Below, piece by piece: positions 35,884-45,968 of a DNA stretch of 64,000 bases. Source of the stretch: Methanomassiliicoccus sp. (lineage in GTDB: Archaea > Thermoplasmatota > Thermoplasmata > Methanomassiliicoccales > Methanomassiliicoccaceae); NCBI GenBank assembly GCA_033485155.1, contig JAWQJJ010000009.1:48516-112515 (forward strand), read 5' to 3'. Under the pieces are notes generated by a model. It was not told where the DNA came from. It did no database searches and saw only the letters and a program-made list of their open reading frames with translations. Both the position numbers and the translations under genes were made by a program. Position 1 is the stretch's first letter; the number at the start of each line of letters is the position of its first letter.

Positions 35884-36722
35884 GCGCCCACCCCGTTTTC
35901 GACAACCATTTACACCTTCAGCCCTCGGGAAGGGGGGTGGAAGCGTTAAAGGACTTTTTCCAGGCAGGGGGGACCCATGCGGTCCTCTGCCACATGCCCT
36001 ATTCCGAGGTCCCCATCAACACCAGGGAGGACTTTGCCGAATCGTACCGCATCACCCTTCGTATGGCAGATAAGTGCAACGCCGAGAGCGGGGCCAAGGT
36101 GTTCGCCTGTGTCGGGCCGTACCCGGTGCTGCTCATCGGACTGGCGGAAAGGTTCGGCCTTCCCCGCGCCGTCGAGATCATGAAGGACGGGATGGAGGAG
36201 GCACAGAGGCTGGTGCTCGAGCGCGAGACAGTGGCCATAGGGGAGATCGGTCGACCGCACTTCCCGGTCAGCGCAGAGATCCTGGATGCTTCGAACGAGA
36301 TCATGCGCTACGGCATGGAGCTTGCCAAGGAGGCTTCCTGCCCCGTGGTGCTGCACACCGAGAGCGGCGACCCGGCGGTCATGCTCGACCTGGCCCGCAT
36401 CGCCGATAGTGCCGGCCTGTGTAGGGAGAAGGTCATAAAACACTACTCTCCTCCCCTCGTGCTGGACGAGGAGAACCATGGACTGTTCCCCTCTGTTCTC
36501 GCCAGCAAGCCGGCGATCAAGGAAGCGTTATCCAAGGGGGACCGCTTCGTCATGGAGACCGACTTCCTGGACGAGCTGTCCCGACCCGGGGCGGTCATGA
36601 ATATCAACACCGTCCCCAAGCGCACCAAGGCCCTCCTGGCCTCAGGAGTGCTGACCGAGGAGCGCGCGTTACGCATTCATAAGGACAACCCTGAGCGGCT
36701 TTACGGCATAACCATCGAATGA
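35880..36722 (+). CDS. TatD-like metal-dependent hydrolase, probable CTG start
   Basis: A TIM-barrel hydrolase related to TatD. The defining first metal motif His-x-His (VFDNHLHLQPSGRG) is encoded from about 35895, upstream of the first conventional start codon (GTG 35937). The frame is open only back to a TAA at 35859, and within it there is no ATG, GTG or TTG. A CTG at 35880 overlaps the tbp stop as CTGA, exactly like the ATGA overlaps elsewhere here, so coupled initiation at CTG is the simplest reading. Other motifs: IGEIGRPHF (metal Glu), VVLHTES, KHYSPP and METDF. The natural substrate is unknown. Confidence 0.8.
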   Translation: MSAHPVFDNHLHLQPSGRGVEALKDFFQAGGTHAVLCHMPYSEVPINTREDFAESYRITLRMADKCNAESGAKVFACVGPYPVLLIGLAERFGLPRAVEIMKDGMEEAQRLVLERETVAIGEIGRPHFPVSAEILDASNEIMRYGMELAKEASCPVVLHTESGDPAVMLDLARIADSAGLCREKVIKHYSPPLVLDEENHGLFPSVLASKPAIKEALSKGDRFVMETDFLDELSRPGAVMNINTVPKRTKALLASGVLTEERALRIHKDNPERLYGITIE

Positions 36723-36998
36723 CTACGGACGGATGGCGAAGGAATCGAACTCCCCGGTGGCTGCCGACCACTGGACCTCGAAACGCTCCACTTCGGCCAG
36801 GGGATGCTCGGCACATAGCCGGTGGATGACCCTCTGGATGTCTGATCGTTCACCCTCGAAGACCGCCGCCACCGATCCATCGGCCATGTTCTGCACCCAA
36901 CCGTGCACACCGGCGACTATGGAGTAGCGTCTGGTGTACGCGCGGAAGGACACACCCTGCACCTTCCCGAAGAACCTCACCTCGGCCCGTTCCTGCAT
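36723..36998 (-). CDS. acyP: Acylphosphatase
   Basis: A 91-residue acylphosphatase hydrolysing carboxyl-phosphate bonds. The phosphate-binding loop FFGKVQGVSFRAYTRR with its Arg is at residues 9-24, and the catalytic Asn is in GWVQNMADGSVAAVFEGE. Length and order are standard. Its stop abuts the stop of the TatD-like gene without a gap. Confidence 0.95.
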   Translation of the reverse strand: MQERAEVRFFGKVQGVSFRAYTRRYSIVAGVHGWVQNMADGSVAAVFEGERSDIQRVIHRLCAEHPLAEVERFEVQWSAATGEFDSFAIRP

Positions 36999-37056
36999 GG
37001 ATGCGTGATATTGCCGGCCCCATAAGTAATTGCTCGTGAATAAAAGTCCTGGGTCA

Positions 37057-37066
37057 ATTTATTAAT
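37057..37066 (+). promoter_or_regulatory. TATA box of the first tandem ftsZ
   Basis: ATTTATTAAT about 37-46 bases before the ATG at 37103, in a short AT-rich gap between acyP and ftsZ. Leader of about 15-20 bases with GAGCAGGG as weak ribosome site. Confidence 0.5.
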
Positions 37067-37102
37067 ACCTAAAAAGGCCATTTCGGCGAGCAGGGATGCA
37101 CT

Positions 37103-38236
<1,134 letters not shown>

Positions 38237-38275
38237 GACGACTCGAAGCTCTAGCAAAAGCGTAGCGCACCTCCG

Positions 38276-38307
38276 GGGCCGGAGCCTCCCCTCCGGCCCA
38301 CTTTTTT
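38276..38307 (+). terminator. Stem-loop terminator after ftsZ copy 1
   Basis: A perfect 9-bp stem GGGCCGGAG / CTCCGGCCC with a 6-base loop, followed after two bases by TTTTTT. It resembles a bacterial intrinsic terminator; in archaea the T-run alone can suffice. Confidence 0.75.
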
Positions 38308-38352
38308 ACCCTTACCAGACAGTCTGCGTATTTTATCACTGGCACCGAAACC

Positions 38353-38360
38353 TTTTAAAC
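38353..38360 (+). promoter_or_regulatory. TATA box of the second tandem ftsZ
   Basis: TTTTAAAC with a purine-rich CCGAAACC in the BRE position just before it, about 70 bases upstream of ATG 38430; a second AT patch ACTATAAATG (38359-38368) lies just after. The leader contains CCCAGGAGGGC as a strong ribosome site. Confidence 0.5.
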
Positions 38361-38429
38361 TATAAATGCTTCTTAACCCTCGCCCGGGCGACCAGTTCTG
38401 GCTACTGGCTGTGCCCAGGAGGGCTTATA

Positions 38430-39536
<1,107 letters not shown>

Positions 39537-39582
39537 TTGTCTCTAACCTACCGCACAAATCACCACCGAAGGGTGTATCAAC

Positions 39583-39807
39583 ATGGACGTTGTGGAAAAG
39601 TCCTGGGAAGTCCAAAAGGACATCGAGGAGCGGGTCCAGAGGATCGGCAAGGGCAAGTACGGCCGAGTCATCAAGATGGCCCGCAAGCCTTCCACCGATG
39701 AATACATCAAGGTCGTCCAGATCACCGGGTTGGGCCTTCTGGCCATCGGGGGAATGGGATTCCTCATTTACTGGCTGATGACCTACCTCCCGACATACTT
39801 CGGCTGA
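39583..39807 (+). CDS. secE: Protein translocase subunit SecE/Sec61-gamma
   Basis: A 74-residue single-pass membrane protein. The amphipathic cytoplasmic helix ([18 protein letters not shown]) leads into the membrane helix at about residues 46-68, the standard SecE layout. It clamps SecY in the export channel. Lies between ftsZ copy 2 and spt5 in the usual archaeal order. Confidence 0.93.
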   Translation: MDVVEKSWEVQKDIEERVQRIGKGKYGRVIKMARKPSTDEYIKVVQITGLGLLAIGGMGFLIYWLMTYLPTYFG

Positions 39808-39832
39808 GCAATCTCGTGTAGGATTGATCGAC

Positions 39833-40708
39833 ATGAAGGAAGATTCACAGGCGTTCGCTCCCTCCCTCGGAGGCAGCGGCATGCTTTCATTCGTAGGCAA
39901 GGGCGGGGAGGCCAAGATCCCCGCGTCCGGCATGACCAGCTGGAGCTTCCAGCTGAAGAGCAAGGAGTCGGCCAAGAAGAAGGCCCACATGAAGGTGTCC
40001 ATAAACCTCATCCCGGCGGATGCCGCGGAGTGGTCGGTGCGCCTCTATGACGCCACTGGCAGCTCCCTCTTTGACACTCACAGCTCCCAATCCCAACCGG
40101 AGTTCGACTTCTTCCTGGAGGGTGCCAAGCCCAAGGAGCTGAAGCTGGAGGTCTACGCCCCGGTCGGGTCGGCGTTCAAGGACCGCATTGACATCACGTT
40201 GGAGGCATGCCTGGTGGAGGCGTCTTCGGAATGCGACCGGCTGCAGTTCTCTGCCGAGGCCAGGCAGTCCATCCTTGCGCTCAAGACATCCATCGGACAT
40301 GAGAAGGATGTCACCGACGGCATCGGCGCGCGCGCCAAGTCCGGCAAGTCAGACATCTCCGCCATCCTCGCACCCACCAACCTGCGCGGGTACGTGCTCA
40401 TCGAGGGCATGAACACCGACCGCATGAGGGACGCGGTGAAGGGGGTCAGGAAGGCGCACAGCTTCGTCGACGGAGAGATGAACTTCGAGGAAATCGACCA
40501 TTACCTCGCTCCCAAGCCCCTTGTCTCGGGCATCATGGAGGGCGACGTGGTCGAGCTGGTGGCTGGACCGTTCAAGGGCGAGAAGGCCAGGGTCCAGAAC
40601 ATCGACGAATCCAAGGAGGAGATCACCGTGGAGCTGTTCGAAGCGATGGTCCCCATACCGGTGACGGTCAGAGGAGACCATGTCAGGGTTCTAGAGAAAG
40701 AAAGGTGA
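39833..40708 (+). CDS. spt5: Transcription elongation factor Spt5 with N-terminal extension
   Basis: 291 residues from ATG 39833. The C-terminal 150 residues are normal archaeal Spt5: an NGN domain (ILALKTSIGHEKDVTDGI ... LRGYVLIEGMN) and a KOW domain (GDVVELVAGPFKGEKARVQ). This factor closes the RNA polymerase clamp with subunit E''. Unusually, about 140 residues precede the NGN domain. They are rich in beta-strand pattern (MKVSINLIPADAAEWSVRLY), with no membrane segment. Archaeal Spt5 is normally about 150 residues. The frame is unbroken and codon use is uniform. Confidence 0.92.
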   Translation: MKEDSQAFAPSLGGSGMLSFVGKGGEAKIPASGMTSWSFQLKSKESAKKKAHMKVSINLIPADAAEWSVRLYDATGSSLFDTHSSQSQPEFDFFLEGAKPKELKLEVYAPVGSAFKDRIDITLEACLVEASSECDRLQFSAEARQSILALKTSIGHEKDVTDGIGARAKSGKSDISAILAPTNLRGYVLIEGMNTDRMRDAVKGVRKAHSFVDGEMNFEEIDHYLAPKPLVSGIMEGDVVELVAGPFKGEKARVQNIDESKEEITVELFEAMVPIPVTVRGDHVRVLEKER

Positions 40709-40714
40709 AGCTAT

Positions 40715-41194
40715 ATGGCAGATACAGTTGAAGTGCTAGTAGAAGGAGGCCGGGCGACCCCCGGTCAGCCGCTGGGCCCCGCCCTCGGTCCCCTAGGTGT
40801 GAACATCCCCAAGATCGTTGCCGAGATCAACAACAAGACCAGGGCGTTCGACGGGATGAAGGTCCCGGTCAAGATCATCATCGATTCCAAGACCAAGAAT
40901 TTCGAGGTCAAGGTGGGCACTCCCCCGACCTCCTCGCTGATCTCCAAGGAGCTGGGCGTGGAGAAGGGGAGCGGATCGCCTAAGGCGAGCAAGATCGGTA
41001 ACCTGAGCATCGCCCAGGCCATCAAGATCGCCGAGATGAAGGGAGACTCCCTTATGGGCAAGGACCTGAAGATGAGGGTCCTGGAGGTCGTCGGCACCTG
41101 CACCTCGATGGGCGTCACCATCGAGGGAATGGAGCCGAAGGTGGCCCGCAACGAGATACTGGCCGGCAAGTTCGACCAGCAGCTCGCCAAGTGA
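40715..41194 (+). CDS. rpl11: Ribosomal protein L11
   Basis: A 159-residue uL11 with the N-terminal VEGGRATPGQPLGPALGPLGVN and the C-terminal rRNA-binding region KIAEMKGDSLMGKDLKM. It forms the stalk base that contacts elongation factors. Starts six bases after spt5. Confidence 0.97.
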   Translation: MADTVEVLVEGGRATPGQPLGPALGPLGVNIPKIVAEINNKTRAFDGMKVPVKIIIDSKTKNFEVKVGTPPTSSLISKELGVEKGSGSPKASKIGNLSIAQAIKIAEMKGDSLMGKDLKMRVLEVVGTCTSMGVTIEGMEPKVARNEILAGKFDQQLAK

Positions 41195-41217
41195 TCGGGG
41201 TACCTCCCCCATCCAAA

Positions 41218-41228
41218 ACTATTTTAAG
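41218..41228 (+). promoter_or_regulatory. Candidate internal promoter before rpl1
   Basis: AACTATTTTAA lies in the 106-base gap after rpl11, about 75 bases before the rpl1 start. It would give a transcript beginning near 41246-41252, just before the leader hairpin. Confidence 0.45.
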
Positions 41229-41253
41229 CAATGCCCTATTAAGGGAACCCGCA

Positions 41254-41288
41254 CTGTAGGAGAGCTTCACTGCTCAATTGCACTACAG
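41254..41288 (+). promoter_or_regulatory. Leader hairpin before rpl1 (possible L1 autoregulatory site)
   Basis: Outer stem CTGTAG (41254-41259) pairs with CTACAG (41283-41288). Inner stem GAGC (41262-41265) pairs with GCTC (41272-41275). The two are separated by an asymmetric internal loop (2 versus 7 bases). The 3' strand of the outer stem runs into the AGGAGG ribosome site, so the folded form would hide it. L1 represses its own message in methanogens by binding a structure mimicking its rRNA site; applying that here is inference. Confidence 0.55.
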
Positions 41289-41300
41289 GAGGTATCTTAT

Positions 41301-41939
41301 TTGGTAGAGAAAACAACCCTAGCGGCCGTCAAGAAGGCCCTTGAGTCCTCGCCTAAGAGGAACTTCAAGGAGACCGTTGACCTGGCCATTAACCTCAGGG
41401 ATGTGGACCTGTCTGTTCCCAAGAACAGGATACAGGAAGACGTTGTTCTGCCACATGGAAGGGGTAAGGCGCTAAGGGTCTGCGTCATCGGAGGCGCTGA
41501 GCTTGCCGCCAAGGCAAGAAGCGTGGCCGATATGGTGATCACTCCCGACGAGCTGGGAAAGATCGCCGATGACAAGAAGCAGGCCAAGAAGGTCGCCTCT
41601 CAGGTCGATTATTTCATCGCCGAGGCCCCCTTGATGCCCCAAATCGGTAAGCGTTTGGGTATCGTCCTCGCGCCGAGAGGAAAGATGCCCAAGCCCATCC
41701 CGCCAGGGGCGGACCCCAAGCCCATGATAGACAACCTGCGGAAGTCCGTGTCGGTCCGTTCCAAGGACCGCAAGACCTTCCAGGCGCCCGTGGGCACGGT
41801 GGACATGGCTCCCGAAGAGATAGCAGAGAACGTCGACGCCATCCTTAAGAGGGTGATCGGCAAGCTAGAAAAAGGCAAGATGAACATTGACTCGGCCTAT
41901 GTCAAGACGACTATGGGTCCGTCGGAGAGATTGATCTAG
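41301..41939 (+). CDS. rpl1: Ribosomal protein L1
   Basis: A 212-residue uL1. Core motifs RIQEDVVLPHG, GKRLGIVLAPRGKMPKPIPPGADP and KTTMGPSERL are standard. The initiator is TTG at 41301, supported by an AGGAGG site nine bases upstream and the absence of any ATG nearby. L1 binds 23S rRNA at the exit-side stalk and is a known autogenous regulator in archaea. Confidence 0.96.
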   Translation: MVEKTTLAAVKKALESSPKRNFKETVDLAINLRDVDLSVPKNRIQEDVVLPHGRGKALRVCVIGGAELAAKARSVADMVITPDELGKIADDKKQAKKVASQVDYFIAEAPLMPQIGKRLGIVLAPRGKMPKPIPPGADPKPMIDNLRKSVSVRSKDRKTFQAPVGTVDMAPEEIAENVDAILKRVIGKLEKGKMNIDSAYVKTTMGPSERLI

Positions 41940-41950
41940 GAGGCAACGAG

Positions 41951-42946
41951 ATGGCACACGTAGCATCTTGGAAGAAAGCGAAGGTCAAGGAACTCGCCGA
42001 CGTCATGGTGAAGAACCCTGTCGTTGCCATCGTCGATGTCCATGGGATCCCCTCCCCCCAGATGCAGGACATGCGTCACGGGATGAGGAAGAACGCCGCC
42101 GTCATGATGACCAGGAACAACCTGCTGCTCATCGCCATCGACGAAGCGGCCAAGGAGAGGCCGGGCCTGGAGAAGCTGAAGCCGCTGGTCGCGGGGCAGT
42201 GCGCCGTCATCGCCACCCCCGAGAACCCGTTCAAGCTGTTCCAGCAGATGGAGGCCACCAAATCGGCGGCCCCCGCCAAGCCCGGTGACATCGCTCCCGA
42301 GGACATCGTCGTCAAGGAGGGCGAGACACCCTTCAAGCCCGGCCCCATAGTGGGCGAGCTGCAGAAGGCCGGTATCCCCGCTGCCATCGAGGGCGGCAAG
42401 ATCGTCATCCGCAAGGAGAAGGTCCTGGTAGAGAAGGGGCACAAGGTGTCCGAAGAGCTCGCCAAGATCCTACCCAAGCTGGAGATCTTACCGATGACCG
42501 TCGGTATGGACCTCAGGGGCGCGTTCGAGGACGGCATCCTCTACGAGAAGGCCGTACTGGACATCCCCGAGAACTACTACCAGACCATGCTGGCCACCGC
42601 GGCCAGGAATGCAACCGCCCTAGGTGTGAGCATCGTTTACCCGACCAAGCAGACCATTGGTCCGCTCATGGGCAAGGCCTACCGCGAGGCTTCCGCGCTC
42701 GGGGTCAAGGCCGCCATCCCCACCAAGGACACCATCGGTCCCCTCCTGGCGAAGGCAAGGGCAGAGATGCTCGCCATCGCCTCCAAGGTCCCCGGACTGG
42801 AGGATGACCGGTTGAAGCAGCAGCTGTCCGCAGCTGCCGCGCCTGCGCCTCAGGAGAAGAAGGCAGAACCGAAGAAGGAAGAAGAGAAGAAGCCCGAGGT
42901 CAGCGAAGAGGAAGCAGCAGCAGGCCTTAGCTCTCTGTTCGATTGA
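41951..42946 (+). CDS. rpl10: Ribosomal protein L10 (acidic P0)
   Basis: A 331-residue uL10/P0. The rRNA-binding N-terminal domain (WKKAKVKELADVM, DVHGIPSPQMQDMR) and the long C-terminal part with L12-binding helices are typical of archaea. It ends in the same acidic tail, [13 protein letters not shown], as L12. Begins 11 bases after rpl1 with an AGGAGG site. Confidence 0.97.
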   Translation: MAHVASWKKAKVKELADVMVKNPVVAIVDVHGIPSPQMQDMRHGMRKNAAVMMTRNNLLLIAIDEAAKERPGLEKLKPLVAGQCAVIATPENPFKLFQQMEATKSAAPAKPGDIAPEDIVVKEGETPFKPGPIVGELQKAGIPAAIEGGKIVIRKEKVLVEKGHKVSEELAKILPKLEILPMTVGMDLRGAFEDGILYEKAVLDIPENYYQTMLATAARNATALGVSIVYPTKQTIGPLMGKAYREASALGVKAAIPTKDTIGPLLAKARAEMLAIASKVPGLEDDRLKQQLSAAAAPAPQEKKAEPKKEEEKKPEVSEEEAAAGLSSLFD

Positions 42947-42967
42947 AGAAACATTGGAGGAATAGAA

Positions 42968-43279
42968 ATGGAGTACATATACAGCGCTTTGGTCCTTCAC
43001 GCCGCTGGAAAGACCGTCAACGAGGATGCGATCGCGAACGTCCTGAAGAGCGCCGGCGTTGAGCCGGACGCCTCCAGGGTAAAGGCCCTTACCGCCTCCC
43101 TGGAAGGTGTCAACATCGACGAGGCCATCGCCTCCGCCGCTGTTGCCGCCGCTCCTGCCGCCGCTGCGGCCCCCGCCGCCGCCCCGGCCGAGCACAAGGA
43201 GAAGAAGAAGGAAGAAGAGAAGAAGCCCGAGGTCAGCGAGGAAGAGGCTGCCGCGGGCCTGTCCGCCCTGTTCGGTTAA
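42968..43279 (+). CDS. rpl12: Ribosomal protein L12 (P1 type)
   Basis: A 103-residue archaeal P1/L12: dimerising helical N-terminus [19 protein letters not shown], Ala/Pro hinge, and acidic tail [13 protein letters not shown] that recruits translation GTPases. Last gene of the ftsZ-secE-spt5-rpl11-rpl1-rpl10-rpl12 run. Confidence 0.97.
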   Translation: MEYIYSALVLHAAGKTVNEDAIANVLKSAGVEPDASRVKALTASLEGVNIDEAIASAAVAAAPAAAAAPAAAPAEHKEKKKEEEKKPEVSEEEAAAGLSALFG

Positions 43280-43320
43280 ACAGGTGGACGACCTCGGGAG
43301 TCGAACTCCCAACCTTCAAC

Positions 43321-43339
43321 GGGCTCCGGCCCCCCTTTT
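43321..43339 (+). terminator. Terminator after rpl12
   Basis: A short stem GGGC-TCCG-GCCC followed by CCC and TTTT, about 40 bases after the rpl12 stop. A second stem (GGGAG-TCGAA-CTCCC, 43296-43310) precedes it. Confidence 0.5.
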
Positions 43340-43358
43340 AAACCTCTTTCCCTTTCTT

Positions 43359-43706
43359 TCAATCGAGCTTGCTGACGACCTGTCCCATCTCGCGTTCCAG
43401 GAGGCCGGCGATGTCGCGGTCCATACGCTCCTTGAGATCCGCCGGCACCATGGCGATGCCGAGGTTTACTCCGCACTTGCCGAGCTTGACCATAGCGTAG
43501 GCCTCGCGGATCTTAGCGTCCATGAGCTCGGCCACCGCGATGCGTATGTCGTTCTTGAGCTTGGGGTCCTCCTCCAGCTTCCTGCGAATGTACCGCTTTA
43601 TCTCATCCTTGATCATGTCCCTGGCTGCCTCCATGACCAGGTCCTCTACCTTTAGCGATCCCATGGGGTCCTTGACGATGGAGATGAGGCCTTCCTCTTC
43701 ATTCAT
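43359..43706 (-). CDS. Hypothetical small helical protein, 115 aa
   Basis: No family recognised. The protein is predicted mostly helical and charged, with a central segment (MIKDEIKRYIRRKLEEDPKL) of heptad-like character and a conserved-looking GKCGVNLGIAMVPADLKERMD near residue 77. No membrane helix. It is convergent with rpl12 and divergent from the NIF3 gene. Codon use matches neighbours, so I treat it as a real gene. Confidence 0.72.
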   Translation of the reverse strand: MNEEEGLISIVKDPMGSLKVEDLVMEAARDMIKDEIKRYIRRKLEEDPKLKNDIRIAVAELMDAKIREAYAMVKLGKCGVNLGIAMVPADLKERMDRDIAGLLEREMGQVVSKLD

Positions 43707-43785
43707 GACTAGGGAATGGGCACCCCGCTCCTATGAATTGTTCCCCACAGATTATATGTGGGCAGGGGAATCATTCGGGGATAGC

Positions 43786-44736
43786 ATGCGTCTGTCAGAC
43801 TACTACCGGATGGCGGTGGAGGAGGCCAAGAAGGTCGATCCCCGGAAGGGAACGGAGCTCGATTCCGCTCTCGCGAGGACGAGGAGAGCGTACGAGAAGC
43901 TCGACGCCAAGGGGCGGGACAGGTTCGACGCCGACTCGCTGTGGAACCCTTATGCCGACAGCCGCGTCCTGTACGACGATGGCCGCGAGGTCGCCTCGGT
44001 CATGTGGGGCATCGACATCACTCCGGCAGAAGCGCTCATCGCCGATCGCCTGAAGGAGCGTGGGACAAGGATCGATGCCCTCATCGGCCATCATCCCCGG
44101 GGCCGGGCCCAAGCATCCATGTACAAGGTGGTGCCCATACAGGAGACGATGATGCGGTCGTGGGGCGTTCCCATCACCGCGGCGGAGTGCATCGTCGGCC
44201 CGCGCGTGCACGAGGTGATGTGCGCCACGCATTCGATCAATCACTCCCAGACGGTGGACGCATGCCGCCTTCTGGATATCCCGCTCATGTGCCTCCACCA
44301 ACCCTGCGACCTCGTGGGACAGGCGTTCATGCAGCGCCTGCTGGACGAACAGGCCCCGGAGAGGCTGGACGATTTGCTGGACATCCTGGCGGACATCCCG
44401 GAGTACGAGAACGGCATGAAGGAGTGCAACCCTCCCGAGATCTTCGCCGGGGCCCGGGACCGAAGGGCCGGCAAGGTTGCGGTCAAGTTCGCCGGCGGGA
44501 CCTCGGCACCCAAGGAGATGTACGAGCAGCTGTCCCGTTCAGGGATCGGTACGGTGGTATGCATGCATGTCCCGGAGAGCCACATCGAGGAGGCGAGGAA
44601 ACACCACGTGAACATCGTGGTCGCCGGGCATATGGCCTCGGACTCGCTGGGCAATAATCTCCTGGCGGACATCTTCGAAGCGAACGGATTGAACGTCATC
44701 CCCTGCTCGGGGTTCTACCGGGTGAGGCGCTCTTGA
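43786..44736 (+). CDS. NIF3-family protein
   Basis: 316 residues of the NIF3/YqfO family, dinuclear-metal proteins of unresolved activity (sometimes listed as GTP cyclohydrolase I type 2). Metal-binding features: ALIGHHPRG near the N-terminal third, MCLHQPCD in the middle and VAGHMASDSLGNN near the end. The start MRLSDYYRMAV at 43786 has a GGGGA ribosome site; upstream reading is antisense to the neighbouring gene. It overlaps the Orc1/Cdc6 start by four bases. Confidence 0.88.
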   Translation: MRLSDYYRMAVEEAKKVDPRKGTELDSALARTRRAYEKLDAKGRDRFDADSLWNPYADSRVLYDDGREVASVMWGIDITPAEALIADRLKERGTRIDALIGHHPRGRAQASMYKVVPIQETMMRSWGVPITAAECIVGPRVHEVMCATHSINHSQTVDACRLLDIPLMCLHQPCDLVGQAFMQRLLDEQAPERLDDLLDILADIPEYENGMKECNPPEIFAGARDRRAGKVAVKFAGGTSAPKEMYEQLSRSGIGTVVCMHVPESHIEEARKHHVNIVVAGHMASDSLGNNLLADIFEANGLNVIPCSGFYRVRRS

Positions 44737-45911
44737 CCGCCCACCGCTTCGAGCGGGCCAGCCGGGTGCTCAAAGACCCAGCGAAATTATCCTTCGACTA
44801 CGTCCCCGACCGCCTGGTGCATCGCGACAAGCAGATGGAGAGGCTGTGGATGCTCTTCCGCCCGGTGCTGGAGTCGGGGGTCTCGCAGACAGCGTTCCTC
44901 ATCGGCAACGTGGGGACGGGGAAGACCGCCACCAGCAAGCGCTTCTGCCTGGACCTGGTGAAGGAGGGCAGAGCGGAGGGGAAGGCCCTCGACTTCATCG
45001 TCGTGAATTGCCGCCAGCGCAACACCGAATCGGCGGTGCTGCTCCGGCTGGTCAACCACTTTGACGAGCGGTTCCCGGACCGCGGGTTCTCCACCGCGGA
45101 GATGCTGCGCACCCTGCACAAGCACCTGGAGAAGGAGAAGTTGCACCTCGTGGTGGTGCTCGACGAAGCGGACGTGCTGCTACGCAAGGGGGCCGGCGAC
45201 CTGATCTACCATCTGTCGCGGTTCGACGAGGAGAAGGTCGGGGGCAGAGCGTCGATGTCCCTCATCATGATCTCCCAGAAGTATCTCCTCGACCTGCTGG
45301 ACCCGGCCTCGCGTTCGACCTTCAGGAGGGCGAACGTGATAGCCTTCGAGAAGTACTCGGCCGAGGAACTGAGGGACATCATCGCCGATCGCGTTCAGCT
45401 GGCGTTCTTCCCCGGAGCTGTGCCCGAGGGCTCCGTCGAGCTTATCGCCGATGCCTCGGCGGAGATGGGGGACGCTCGGTTCGCCATCGAGATCCTGGAG
45501 AAGGCAGGTATGATGGCCGAGGAAGAGGGGAGCCCGCAGGTGACGCCGGAGAACGTGAGAACGGCCAAGGCGCTCACCTATAACGTCGTCACCAGCACCA
45601 AAGTAGAGGAGCTGGACGTCCAGAAGAAGCTGGTGCTCTTAGCGGTGGCCAGGGCGTCGAAGGACCAGGCCTATGTCACGACGAGGGACGTGGAGAGCGC
45701 GTACAAGGTCGCCGCCGAGGAGTACGGGGAACGGGCGAGGGGACACACTCAGTTCTGGGCCTACCTCCAGCAGCTGGCCAACGAGGGGCTGGTGGAGACG
45801 AAGGTCACCGGCGATCCTTCCGGGGGACGGACCACCTACATCTCCGTACCGGACATGCCGGTGAAGGTGCTCCGGGAGATGCTCGAGCAGATGCTGGGAT
45901 CCAAGGTCTAG
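44733..45911 (+). CDS. cdc6: Orc1/Cdc6-family replication initiator ATPase
   Basis: A 392-residue AAA+ protein. Walker A FLIGNVGTGKTATSKR is near residue 56 and Walker B LVVVLDEADVLL near 140. Sensor-2 helices and a C-terminal winged-helix domain (from about residue 290, ending ISVPDMPVKVLREML) complete the Orc1/Cdc6 layout. It binds origins and loads MCM. The TTG start overlaps the NIF3 stop (TTGA). No cluster of origin-recognition boxes was noticed beside it, so it may not mark an origin here. Confidence 0.92.
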   Translation: MTAHRFERASRVLKDPAKLSFDYVPDRLVHRDKQMERLWMLFRPVLESGVSQTAFLIGNVGTGKTATSKRFCLDLVKEGRAEGKALDFIVVNCRQRNTESAVLLRLVNHFDERFPDRGFSTAEMLRTLHKHLEKEKLHLVVVLDEADVLLRKGAGDLIYHLSRFDEEKVGGRASMSLIMISQKYLLDLLDPASRSTFRRANVIAFEKYSAEELRDIIADRVQLAFFPGAVPEGSVELIADASAEMGDARFAIEILEKAGMMAEEEGSPQVTPENVRTAKALTYNVVTSTKVEELDVQKKLVLLAVARASKDQAYVTTRDVESAYKVAAEEYGERARGHTQFWAYLQQLANEGLVETKVTGDPSGGRTTYISVPDMPVKVLREMLEQMLGSKV

Positions 45912-45968
45912 ATCGCAAGGTGGCTCCGGGGGTTTTAAGAGCCCTTCAACGTTATTCATATTGTTCAT

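Noticed and set aside
43283..43335. A tRNA-like 3' half on the minus strand (GGGAGTTCGACTCCC followed by GGTCGTCC)
   Set aside because: The hairpin loop is 5 bases instead of 7, no matching 5' half or acceptor partner lies nearby, and the stretch fits better as structured sequence at the end of the rpl12 operon. A decayed tRNA end remains possible.
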